Shown here piece after piece: positions 9,969-19,616 of a stretch of 64,000 bases of DNA. Below the pieces are notes generated by a model. It was not told the origin of the DNA, did no database searches, and saw nothing but the letters and a program-made list of their open reading frames with translations. Position 1 is the first letter of the stretch. Each line of letters starts with the position of its first letter. Source of the stretch: Spongilla lacustris (Eukaryota > Porifera > Demospongiae > Spongillida > Spongillidae). The translations under genes were made by a program, and so were the position numbers. The stretch lies in NCBI GenBank assembly GCA_949361645.1, contig OX442424.1:8724832-8788831 (forward strand). The letters run 5' to 3'.

Positions 9969-11333
9969 ATGAAAAGATTGCACGTAGTACTCATTGTGTT
10001 AGCAATATGGTCAGTATTGTCTGTTGTGCTTTTGAACAACATCTTATGGGAACGTGACGCTTCTAGTGTAGGCCAACGTACGCAGCAAGGATCTACTGCT
10101 GCCATTTGGGGGACGTCGCAATGGCGTCAAAATACCTTGCGGCCAACTTCAGCAGAGATAGCGATAGCCCAAACGTTCCTTAACGGTGGTGTCGAAGATG
10201 GCATGCAGGGATACTTAAGCAAAACCTTTGCCGCGCATCAGCTGAACTGTTACGCTGGTAGTGACGGAATCATGCCGATACGGCTTGAGAAGCTGCTGAA
10301 AGCTCTGAAAGACTATAGTTGGCAGCATACGCAAGACAAAGATAGTCGTGTGCTGGTTTGGATGTGCACTACTGTAGATTGGTGTGGGGGCCTCGCGGAT
10401 AGGCTGAAAGGGATAACGTACTCCCTCCTGTTGTCCCTATTCACCAGAAGAAAGCTCTTGCTCACGTGGAACACGGCTGAGCAGAAACTATTGGGTCACA
10501 ATGCGCTTAATTGGAGCACAAAAGCACGCAACTTGCAGGAATATGGTTTGCCGCTGTCTTTATACAGCATTACGCAAGGTTATGGTATCGATAAAGAACC
10601 GTCCCTTGCCAAGAAAATCATGGAGTACATAAACGGTCCTCATAAAGTGATATACTTCTCCACTAACCTTGAACCTAGCGCTTTGATAAACAAGAACAAA
10701 TCCTTTGGTATGCAATGGATCTCTCGTGGGCTGCAGTCTGTAGGGCTTGCAGACTACACAGGAAAGGAGCTGGACACACTAGTTGGACTAGTGTTCAGGT
10801 ACTTGTTTGTACTGGACAAACAGCTTATCACAAAACTGAGAGCTGTGAAGCAGTACCTTGATATGGAAAGAATTCAATATGTTGGGGTGCATGTGCGAAC
10901 AGGGTTTGCTGGCACAATACATGAAGAACGCTCTGACCATCCAAAACTGCTTCGCCTCAGGCATCAGTGGGAGGCGGTCCTGGACTGTGCTGTTACCATG
11001 GCAGACAGGCATCTTGGTAATGACAGTCTAATCTTTCTAGCTAGTGACTCTCTGTTGGTAAAACAGATGGCTTCATTGAAGTATGCAAGACGTATGAAGT
11101 CACAGGACATCTTGCTTGGACACCTTGATAGTCTGTCAAAGAACCCAATTGGTGACACTGGGGGGGAGGAGGTGGAGAGTTCCATCGTAGAGGGCATGTG
11201 GACAGACCTACTGTTGCTAGCAGAGTCTTCCCTCCTTGTGATAACAGACAGTGGGTTCGGTGCCCTAGCAGGACTGCTGTGCGGACTGCCTCCTAACAGG
11301 ACCGTACACGGGCTTACCTGCACATATACATGA
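9969..11333 (+). CDS. Type II membrane glycosyltransferase, fucosyltransferase-like
   Basis: Single exon, 454 codons. The start MKRLHVVLIVLAIWSVLSVV is a signal anchor, giving a Golgi type II topology. The core has WCGGLADRLKGI, a loop typical of GT-B fucosyltransferase-like enzymes (GG-L-DR-G). It is followed by VGVHVRTGFAGT (basic GDP-sugar-binding strand, as in HxRxGD motifs), FLASDS, and a C-terminal ESSLLVITDSGFGALAGLL, resembling the acceptor/GDP loop of alpha-1,2/1,6- and O-fucosyltransferases. GDP-fucose as donor is inferred. The start codon is only 33 bases after the ZZZ3 stop on the same strand, so its promoter must lie in ZZZ3 3' sequence or the two share a transcript. Confidence 0.65.
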   Translation: MKRLHVVLIVLAIWSVLSVVLLNNILWERDASSVGQRTQQGSTAAIWGTSQWRQNTLRPTSAEIAIAQTFLNGGVEDGMQGYLSKTFAAHQLNCYAGSDGIMPIRLEKLLKALKDYSWQHTQDKDSRVLVWMCTTVDWCGGLADRLKGITYSLLLSLFTRRKLLLTWNTAEQKLLGHNALNWSTKARNLQEYGLPLSLYSITQGYGIDKEPSLAKKIMEYINGPHKVIYFSTNLEPSALINKNKSFGMQWISRGLQSVGLADYTGKELDTLVGLVFRYLFVLDKQLITKLRAVKQYLDMERIQYVGVHVRTGFAGTIHEERSDHPKLLRLRHQWEAVLDCAVTMADRHLGNDSLIFLASDSLLVKQMASLKYARRMKSQDILLGHLDSLSKNPIGDTGGEEVESSIVEGMWTDLLLLAESSLLVITDSGFGALAGLLCGLPPNRTVHGLTCTYT

Positions 11334-11707
11334 TTTTTAAAAATATATTTTATTTTGTACCCAAATTTGCATGTCTATTCAAAACTGTCTCCTTTATGGG
11401 TTGTGCGCAGCCACAGTGTCGTGGTTCTTGTTATGAACATTGGCCGCGGTATGTCAAGCATGATGCAAAATTACCCATTTGGTGATTTCAGTCGTTAAGC
11501 TTAATGCCTAGGGACGCAAACTTCGCATTCCTGCAGCTAACAAGGCGTGAATTCGATTGCTCGTTACAGTGTAGATAGCATCCTGCAAACGTCGAACTCT
11601 GAGAGCTAGCTAAAGAGAGATAGAACAGGACGCTCAGCTAGGAGGGACCTTTTTTTTTCTTTCAAAAAAAAAGCAGGTGGATCTTGACGTCACGGAACAG
11701 CTGAAGC
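11334..11707. promoter_or_regulatory. Intergenic / presumed LGN promoter
   Basis: No gene. A T-run and A-run (11651-11672) form a potential hairpin 36 bases before the LGN ATG. No TATA element is evident. Confidence 0.35.
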
Positions 11708-14700
11708 ATGAATACAATTGACCAAAAACCGTCTCAAAAGCTGCGGTTCAGCTTTAGGAGGAAGAGTAAGATTGAAAGAAATAGCAGACAGATGGCTACT
11801 GATCGTGCGTGCGCGGATCTGGCGCTCAAAGGAGAGCAGCTTTGCCGGCAGGAGCAGTGGGAAGAGGGTGTCGCCTGCCTTGAAAGCGCTATTCGCCTGG
11901 GCACCTCTGACCTTAAGACGCTCAGCGCTGTGTATAGTCAACTTGGGAACGCGTATTTCAATTTTCAGGATTACCACAAAGCGCTTGAGTACCACCAGCA
12001 AGATCTATCCATAGCGCGCAGCATGGGGGACAAGCTTGGAGAAGCGAAGGCCTGCAGCAATATTGGGAGCGCGCTTAAAGCGCTCAATCAATTCGACGAA
12101 GCAGTGGCTTGCTACAGAATACATTTAGATATTTCCAGAGAACTACAAGACAAGGTAAACGTGACTGAGCTTATACCACTAGCAGATGGATGCTATAGAA
12201 GACTGCATCACGCATACGTAACGTTCACAGTTTGGGGTGCAAGGTGTAATGTTTGCTTACATCTCTAACCAAACACAGCACGATACTTATTTAGTACATA
12301 TTTATATATAACAAAAACGTTGCTTTGTTTGGTTAGAGATGTAAGCATAAATAGTTGTCCCGAGCGCGCACGTGTTCAAGTCCCCTCTAATTCAAAGGTG
12401 ATGGAGAGCCGAGCTCTCTACAACCTGGGCAATGTCTACCATGCCAGAGGCAAGCACGCTAGCACTGCAGGGGTCAGTTACGACCAAGATGTGGAGGACT
12501 GCGTGAGGTCATCTCTAGAACAGGCGGCGCGCTATTATGAGTAAGATATTATTTACATATTATGTATTAACTTGTGGTTTGATGTTTTGTAGAGCCGCTA
12601 GCAGTTCAAAGTGATTGTTGTAGGATATGTCTAATATTAATATTCCTAGTATATCTATATATCCGGATCCCTCACCACCAGTTGTTACTTTCATAATGAC
12701 AGTGTCCTCTTGTTTCCTTCTCATTGTGTATCCTACAACAGCCTTCCTCCTCTCCCCTTTCCTCCCTCCCTCCCTCACTTTCTCACCTGATTATATACAT
12801 GTCAGGCAACAGTTAATAATAGTTAATTAACCACCCCATGAGCGGATTATGCTTCTCTGATATGAGTATCTTAAAAGATAGGTGACAATGAAGCCACCCC
12901 CACCCCCACTATATGATTGCCCTAGCAGTGATGACAAACATGTGTACCTGGTCATGGCAATGCTGCCCATCCCTCCAGTTGTACCTGGTCCCCATCCCTC
13001 CAGTTGTACCTGGTCCCCATCCCTCCAGTTGTATCTGGTCCCCATCCCTCCAGTTGTACCTGTATATTATATATATATTATGTTTTTCATGCTCATCTCT
13101 TTACATCTAACCTTGAGGGTGGCAGGTCCCCAGGCCTTTAGGGTGGCAGTCCCCAGGCCTTTAGGGTGGCAGTCCCCAGGCCGTTAGAGTGGTAGGTCCC
13201 CAGACTCAGATGAACCTTTTCTTGAAGCCGTTTGCAGTATTTTTTTTAACCCAGGCTTCTATTTTAGTATCATTATCTATCTATGTATAGAAAACTGTAC
13301 TAAGGTACCAACACCTTACACACAGCACCTTACACACAGCACCTTACACACAGCACCTTACACACAGCACCTTACACACAGCACCTTACACACAGCACCT
13401 TACACACAGCACCTTACACACAGCACCTTACACACAGCACCTTACACACCACCTCACACGCAGCACCTTACACACACCACCTTACACACAGCACCCTAGA
13501 AAGCTGCACAAACCAAAATACCTGGTCCAGTCACTGATCTAAACATTACTCTACAGCTGTAACACTGATATGGAAGAGTCTTCACCACATGCACACACAC
13601 ACACATGGAGGTGGGCGTGTACTACATCACATGTGCACTACATCACATGTGCACTACATTACATGTACTACATCACATGTGCACTACATTACATGTGCAC
13701 TACATCACATGTGCACTACATCACATGTGCACTACATCACATGTGTACTACATCACATGTGTACTACATCACATGTGCACTACATCACACATGCATCACA
13801 GCATGCTAACATGCTCACTAATTACAGGGCAAATCTGAGACTTGTACGTGACTTTGGTGACCAGCTGTCCCAAGGGAAGACCATTGGTAATCTTGCTAAC
13901 ACCTACTATCTCCTGGGAAACTTTAAGAAAGCCATCAAGTACCATGAGGAGGTATGCTGATAATCACATTGGTGGCATCACCTTTATCTTGTGGTCCCAG
14001 CGCCTCACCCTGGCACATTCACTAAATGACCTTCAGGCCATTAGGAGGGCACTTAGTAACCTTGGAAACGCACATGTGTTCCTTGGAAAGTATGCAACTG
14101 CGGCACAACACTACCAGTAAGCTAGAGGGAGGGTGTTATGAGGGGAGGGTGTTATGAGGGGAGGGTGTTATGAGGGGAGGGTGTTATGAGGGGAGGGTGT
14201 TATGAGGGGAGGGTGTTATGAGGGGAGGGTGTTATGAGGGGAGGGGTGTTATGAGGGTAAGGTGTTATGAGGGGAGGGTATTATGAGGGGAGGGTGTTAT
14301 GAGGGGAGGGTGTTATGAGGGGAGGGTATTATGAGGGAGGTGTTAGAAGGAATCATTGCTAAACAATGTAATCGGTATCTCTTCCCCTCGCCACATCCTC
14401 CTCCCCTCTCCACATCCTCCTCCCCTCTCCACATCCTCCTCCCCTCTCCACATCCTCCTCCCCTCTCCACATCCTCCTCCCTCTCCACACCCTCCTCCCC
14501 TCTCCACATCCTCCTCCCCTCTCCACATCCTCCTCCTCCTCTCTCCACATCCTCCTCCCCTCTCCACATCCTCCTCCCCTCTCCACCTCTTCCTCCCCTC
14601 CACTCGCACAGGAGTGCTCTGGCGGTTGCCAAGGGGATGAAGGATAGTGCCTTTGAGGCTCAGTCGTGTTACAGCCTTGGGAACACCTACACTCTAATGG

Positions 14701-17700
14701 AAGACTACCAACAGGCCAAAGAGTACCATCAGCGGCACTTGGAGTATGCCATCCAACTGCAAGACCGTATGGGAGAGGCACGTGCGTATTGGAGCTTGGG
14801 GAACGTGTGTGCATCCATGGGGGACCATCAGCAGGCATTGCAGTATGCTAACAGACACTTGGAACTGGCAAAACTGGTATGAAGGAGAATGTGCCTCTCC
14901 CAAACCTATTGCTATTTAATCTATCATCCACCATCCCTCCCTAACCCATCACCCCTCCCTAACCCACCATCTCTCTCCCACTCCCACTCCTCCCACTCCC
15001 ACTCCTCCCACTCCTCCCACTCCTCCCACTCCCACTCCTCCCACTCCCACTCCTCCCACTCCCACTCCTCCCACTCCCACTCCTCCCACTCCCACTCCTC
15101 CCACTCCCACTCCCACTCCCACTCCTCCCACTCCCACTCCTCCCACTCCCACTCCCACTCCTCCCACTCCCACTCCTCCCACTCCCACTCCCACTCCTCC
15201 CACTCCCACTCCTCCCACTCCCACTCCCACTCCTCCCACTCCCACTCCTCCCACTCCCACTCCTCCCACTCCTCCCACTCCCACTCCTCCCACTCCTACT
15301 CCTCCCACTCCCACTCCTCCCACTCCCACTCCTCCCACTCCCACTCCTCCCACTCCCACTCCCACTCCTCCCACTCCTCCCACTCCCACTCCTCCCACTC
15401 CCACTCCTCCCACTCCCACTCCTCCCACTCCCACTCCTCCCACTCCCACTCCTCCCACTCCCACTCCTCCCACTCCCACTCCTCCCCCTCCCACTCCTCC
15501 CACTCCCACTCCTCCCCCTTGTCCCATCTCTGCCTAACTAGCTTGGTGATGGAGATGGCATCCAGACAGCTAAGCAGAACATTGAGGACCTGGGCACCAT
15601 GTTAGAGTTGAGTACCAAGTAAGGGTCTCATGCGGGAGGGGGGCACATCTGGGCTACATGTACTTCTTGTTTCATTCAAGATTTGAGTGTGCCAGAGCTC
15701 CTGCCTTGAAGAAAACTGAGTCCATTGGTAAGTGGTTGTTGAGTGAGTGCTGGGATGGTGCTATGGTGACTATGGGATGGTGCTATGGTGACTATGGGAT
15801 GGTGCTATGGTGACTATGGGATGGTGCTATGGGGACTATGGGATGGTGCTATGGTGACTATGGGATGGGGATATGGTGACTATGGGATGGTGCTATGGTG
15901 ACTATGGGATGGGGATATGGTGACTATGGGATGGTGCTATGGTGACTATGGGATGGTTCAATGTAACTATGGGATGGTGCTATGGTGACTGCGTTATAGT
16001 GGCCAGAGGTGTAGAGGGAGGGGGCTGGCCCCTTCCCGCCCAGCCAGGGGGGTATGGGGGAGTGCTGTAAGCTCCCAGGGGGTATGGGGGAGCGCTGTAA
16101 GCTCTCTCATCGAGAAGCTTTGCAAGTCTTACAACTTTTATGTTCAAAAGCCATATGAAATTTGATCACTTTTGCAGGCTTGAATCATTTATGAAAAGAA
16201 TGCAATTATGTGATCAAAGTGCTATATTTCAATCTGTTGACAGAAATGTTCTAAAATTAGCTTCTCTGCGACTGGAATCTTTTATAAATTCATTCCAAAC
16301 TGAGCTGATCTGCTGATCTGTATAAAGATGGTTGTAAATATGCAGAAACAAAAATGCTCGTAGTTAGTGAGAATTAGTGGGAGGTAAGCTCTCTGATTGG
16401 TAGCTGACCCTGAACAGAATTTGCACATCGCAGCTATTTAACATGGCAGCTGTAAAATGAGGATTTGCCAGTGCAATAGCAACCTTTCAATATCAACCAA
16501 TATATAGCAAAGCAAGTTTCTGTTCAATCACAAAAATGTATGCTCTTACGTGCATATACGTGCATATACATGTATATTGATATACCCGGGACCCTCGAGC
16601 GGCTATTGTACATACATGTATGCACTCCAGCTGTTACATGGCAATCGTTTATATTTATTTTAAAAAATTAAAAAATTAAAAAGATCCATAGAAAAGTGTA
16701 GCGGCCATGACCACTACAGCCACTACAGTTCCTACGCCACTGGTGGCTACTGGCATGTACACCAACGAGTGTTATTTATGCAGTCATTTGCTGCACTAGG
16801 GATCCAATGATGTCATAGTACAGGGGTCCAGTGTCAGTGCAGGGGTCCAGTGTTATAGTGCAGGGGGTCCAATGTTATAGTGCAGGGGGTCCAGTGTTAT
16901 AGTGCAGGGGTCCAATGTTATAGTGCAGGGGGTCCAATGTTATAGTGCAGGGGGTCCAATGTTATAGTGCAGGGGGTCCAATGTTATAGTGCAGGGGGTC
17001 CAATGTTATAGTGCAGGGGGTCCAATGTTATAGTGCAGGGGGTCCAATGTTATAGTGCAGGGGGTCCAATGTTATAGTGCAGTGGTATAAGAAGCAGTTA
17101 CCACGTAATGCCAGTGTGTAAGCTTGTTGTTTTGGGAGGAGTGTAACACATACATGGGCATGTTTCTTCACAGGACCAACACTATTGTTTGTGCGTTATG
17201 GTAACTGTCTACTTACATGGACTGTTTGCTGTGTTTGCTGTCATGCAGCAATTCTATGTTAAATATGTTGCCATGGTGCCAGCCTGTTATTGTACACACA
17301 CCCCAAATACAGCGTCCTTTGGGAAGTCAGTAAAGAAACGAAGCAAATCTGTGAACAGTGTGAATGCTGAACACACTAGGACAGTGAGTAATGTGTGTGT
17401 GTGCATGTGTGTGTGCATGTATGTCCATGTGTGTGCACGTGTGTGCATGTGTGTGCATGTGTGTGTGCATGTGTGTTTGCATGTGTGTGTGCATATGTGT
17501 GCATGTATGTGTATGTACATGTGTGTGTGCATGTGTGTGCATGTGTGTGCATGTGTGTGCATGTGTTGTGTGCATGTATGTGTGCATGTGTGTGTGCATG
17601 TATGTGCATGTGTGTATGCATGTGTGTGCATGTGTGTGCATGTGTGTGCATGTGTGTGTGCATGTGTGTTTGCATGTGTGTGTGCATATGTGTGCATGTA

Positions 17701-19616
17701 TGTGTATGTACATGTGTGTGTGCATGTGTGTGTGCATGTGTGTGTGCATATGTGTGCATGTATGTGTATGTACATGTGTGTGTGCATGTGTGTTCATGTG
17801 TTGTGTGCATGTGTGTGTGCATGTATGTGCATATGTGTGTGCATGTGTTGTGTGCATGTGTACATGTACGTGTGTGTAATGATGGGCAGAATGTAGAGGA
17901 GTTTTTGATGTACTTGTTTGCTGCTGTGTCAGCCACATGTCATATGTACACACCTCATCTTTGACATGTCATATGTACACACCTCATCTTTGACATGTCA
18001 TATGTACACACCTCATCTTTGACATGTCATATGTACACACCTGACCTTTCACAAATTCCATATGCTCCCTCCGGTACACACATGGGCCCTCCATTGCCCT
18101 TCAGTTATAAATACTACTTGAGAGTACTGATTTTAACCCCATTTATACTTTAACCCATTGAGTGCTTATGTTTTGCTCCGCAGAGTAGCTCACATGGGGT
18201 GGTGTCTCCATCACCTGACAGTGGTGTTGAGCAGGCGTCTCTGGACCCATCTCCCCTCCCTTTAAGAAAGGTATTCAGCAGGTCTATGCACGCACGTGTG
18301 CGTATAGTATGTATGCGCATAGGAGGGGTGGTGTGTAGGGCATAGGAGGGGTGGTGTGTAGGGCATAGGAGGGGTGGTGTGTAGGGCATAGGAGGGGTGG
18401 TGTGTAGGGCATAGGAGGGGTGGTGTGTAGGGCATAGGAGGGGTGGTGTGTAGGGGATACTAGTATTTTGTGCTGCTGGCCAAGGAGGTTTGATGGCTTT
18501 AAAACGTAAATTTGCTTCTTAATTTCTGAAAGCACGATGTTCCTGAATACGCCTATTGTCAGACTGTCTGAACTTTGCCTGTTGTAGTTTTCTGGTTAGT
18601 AATACATCGCACATTTCCGTATATTGATATTAGGGCAATGTACCGTAAGTGAACGTTGTTTTGGGAACTCTTGTTAAAAATTCCTGCGCTGCGCAGTTGG
18701 TGTAATATAAAAGCGAACGCTAAATACCAAAGGCATCGTTCCTTGTAAAAGTGATTACCATGGCGTGCCTGGTGGAAGCACTGTGTTTTGTAAGAGCCAC
18801 GTCTTATACCAGTCTGCAGTCTTATGTAAGTGGAGTACCGGGCAGAGGAAAGGCATCGTACTAGTACTGTTCACTGAGTTGACAAAGTGCCTTTATCTTT
18901 GTAGGGTGAACCGGGGATCGATGAATCGTTTTTTGATATACTTGCGAAGGTACAAGGGCAGAGAATGGACGACCAGCGCACCACGCTCCCCCCTCTAGAG
19001 GCTAAAGCGAGTACACTTGCCGACGACGATGACTTGTTTGAAGTCCTGTGCAGAATTCAAGGAGCACGGTTGAACGACCAACGCGCAGTGCTGGGTGTTG
19101 CACCCCGCTTAATGGCGGCCAGCGTAGAAGAACCGGAAGGTGAAAACGTTCAGGAAGATGTATTTGGTCAGGTGAGTCGCTGTACCTCAGCCGCTAGCAG
19201 ATGTCGTGGCCCTTTCGCAGTAGCCATGGCAAGGGTTGTTATGGCAGGTGAAAATACTGTTCCAACACCGCTAATGCCATAGTAGCGACACTCCCCAACA
19301 CCCCTGACTCTGAGGAGTGACGTTTCAACGCCCCTAGTTCCCTCCCAACATCTACCCTAATAAGAGCCCCACTGCATGTACACACTTACCTAATAAGACA
19401 TTTACAAGTGTCCTGAAGCCTGTTGATACCAGCACTTGGTGTGTAAACTACATTTTTCAGGAACCGCAAGTTAATGATGTGAGATCACCTGACCCCATGG
19501 CATGCAGGAGAAGCACTATGCCTAGTGAGGACTTCTTTAACCTGATCCAGCACCTGCAGTCCACAAGAATAGAGGACCAGAGAAGTCCGTTGCCCATGCC
19601 CCTGATGGCCAACTAA
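11708..19616 (+). CDS. GPSM2: LGN/Pins/AGS3 orthologue (TPR plus three GoLoco motifs)
   Basis: Twelve exons: 11708-12154, 12398-12540, 13828-13951, 14001-14116, 14612-14876, 15542-15618, 15681-15727, 17174-17200, 17313-17383, 18184-18270, 18905-19171, 19461-19616. They join in phase to 608 codons. Residues 30-390 are the TPR superhelix (LKTLSAVYSQLGNAYF, ALYNLGNVYHARGK, AQSCYSLGNTYT), which in animals binds NuMA/Mud and Inscuteable. The C-terminus has three GoLoco motifs, which bind Galpha-i-GDP: FFDILAKVQGQRMDDQR (about 477), LFEVLCRIQGARLNDQR (about 512) and FFNLIQHLQSTRIEDQR (about 581). The protein links cortical G-alpha to spindle orientation. Only three GoLocos are seen, against four in vertebrate LGN. 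Exon 8 is a 27-base microexon, assigned on phase alone. The introns are dominated by minisatellites. Confidence 0.95.
12255..12346. repeat. 21-bp perfect inverted repeat (LGN intron 1)
   Basis: GCTTACATCTCTAACCAAAC at 12255-12275 is matched by its exact complement at 12326-12346, with a 50-base AT-rich loop. RNA from either strand would form a strong hairpin. It could be a tiny MITE or an RNA-processing element. Confidence 0.7.
12965..13200. repeat. 25-bp and 23-bp short arrays (LGN intron 2)
   Basis: Four copies of a CCCCATCCCTCCAGTTGTACC-type unit are followed by about four copies of a GGCAGTCCCCAGGCCTTTAG-type unit. Confidence 0.75.
13311..13492. repeat. CACCTTACACACAG array (14 bp)
   Basis: About thirteen tandem copies with little divergence, in LGN intron 2. 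Confidence 0.9.
13618..13795. repeat. CACTACATCACATGTG array (16 bp)
   Basis: About eleven copies ending 33 bases before the LGN exon 3 acceptor. The unit contains the palindrome CACATGTG. Confidence 0.9.
14124..14340. repeat. GGGAGGGTGTTATGAG array (16 bp)
   Basis: About fourteen copies beginning immediately after the donor of LGN exon 4. Confidence 0.9.
14389..14592. repeat. CCACATCCTCCTCCCCTCT array (19 bp)
   Basis: About ten pyrimidine-rich copies ending 20 bases before the LGN exon 5 start. The array supplies the polypyrimidine tract of that 3' splice site. Confidence 0.9.
14978..15525. repeat. (TCCCACTCCCAC/TCC)n pyrimidine array
   Basis: About 550 bases of CCCACT/CCTCCCACT units, in LGN intron 5, ending just before the exon 6 acceptor. 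The long Ser/His frame through it is a by-product. Confidence 0.95.
15741..15990. repeat. TATGGGATGGTGCTATGGTGAC array (22 bp)
   Basis: About eleven copies following the donor of LGN exon 7. Confidence 0.9.
16840..17082. repeat. AGTGCAGGGGGTCCAATGTTAT array (22 bp)
   Basis: About eleven copies in LGN intron 7, about 90 bases before microexon 8. The rest of this intron (16010-16835) is unique AT-rich DNA in which I see nothing. Confidence 0.9.
17391..17880. repeat. TGTGTGCA-rich microsatellite
   Basis: Long GT/CATGTG array in LGN intron 9. All six frames are open through it because the repeat lacks stop codons, so those frames are not genes. Confidence 0.95.
17930..18045. repeat. 29-bp array around TGACATGTCATATGTACACA
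   Basis: Four copies in LGN intron 9. The unit carries two overlapping palindromes (TGACATGTCA and CATATG). Confidence 0.85.
18312..18460. repeat. 21-bp array (GTGTAGGGCATAGGAGGGGTG)
   Basis: Seven copies in LGN intron 10, upstream of the internal promoter described at 18706. Confidence 0.9.
18706..18713 (+). promoter_or_regulatory. TATA box of a putative internal LGN promoter
   Basis: TATAAAAG stands 47 bases upstream of an in-phase ATG exon (18760) inside LGN intron 10. Flanking sequence carries a GCGCTGCGCAG palindrome. TATA boxes are not obvious at the other multi-exon promoters here except the ADAMTS-like gene, which has the same short spacing. Confidence 0.5.
18760..18789 (+). CDS. 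Alternative first exon giving a GoLoco-only LGN short form
   Basis: ATG plus nine codons (MACLVEALCF) end exactly at a consensus donor, GTAAGA, in phase 0. The following LGN exon (18905) also begins in phase 0. Splicing would yield about 151 residues containing all three GoLoco motifs and no TPRs. Mammalian AGS3 is known to produce such a short form from an internal start. No splice acceptor is needed upstream because a TATA box precedes it. Transcription has not been shown. Confidence 0.5.

Noticed and set aside
14889..15605. Ser/His-repeat protein of 238 codons (and Gly/Val on the other strand)
   Set aside because: Reads through the TCCCAC array and into LGN exon 6 in the wrong frame.
17189..17964. 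Cys/Val-rich and His/Thr-rich frames on both strands
   Set aside because: All frames are open through a TGTGTGCA array; nothing but repeat.
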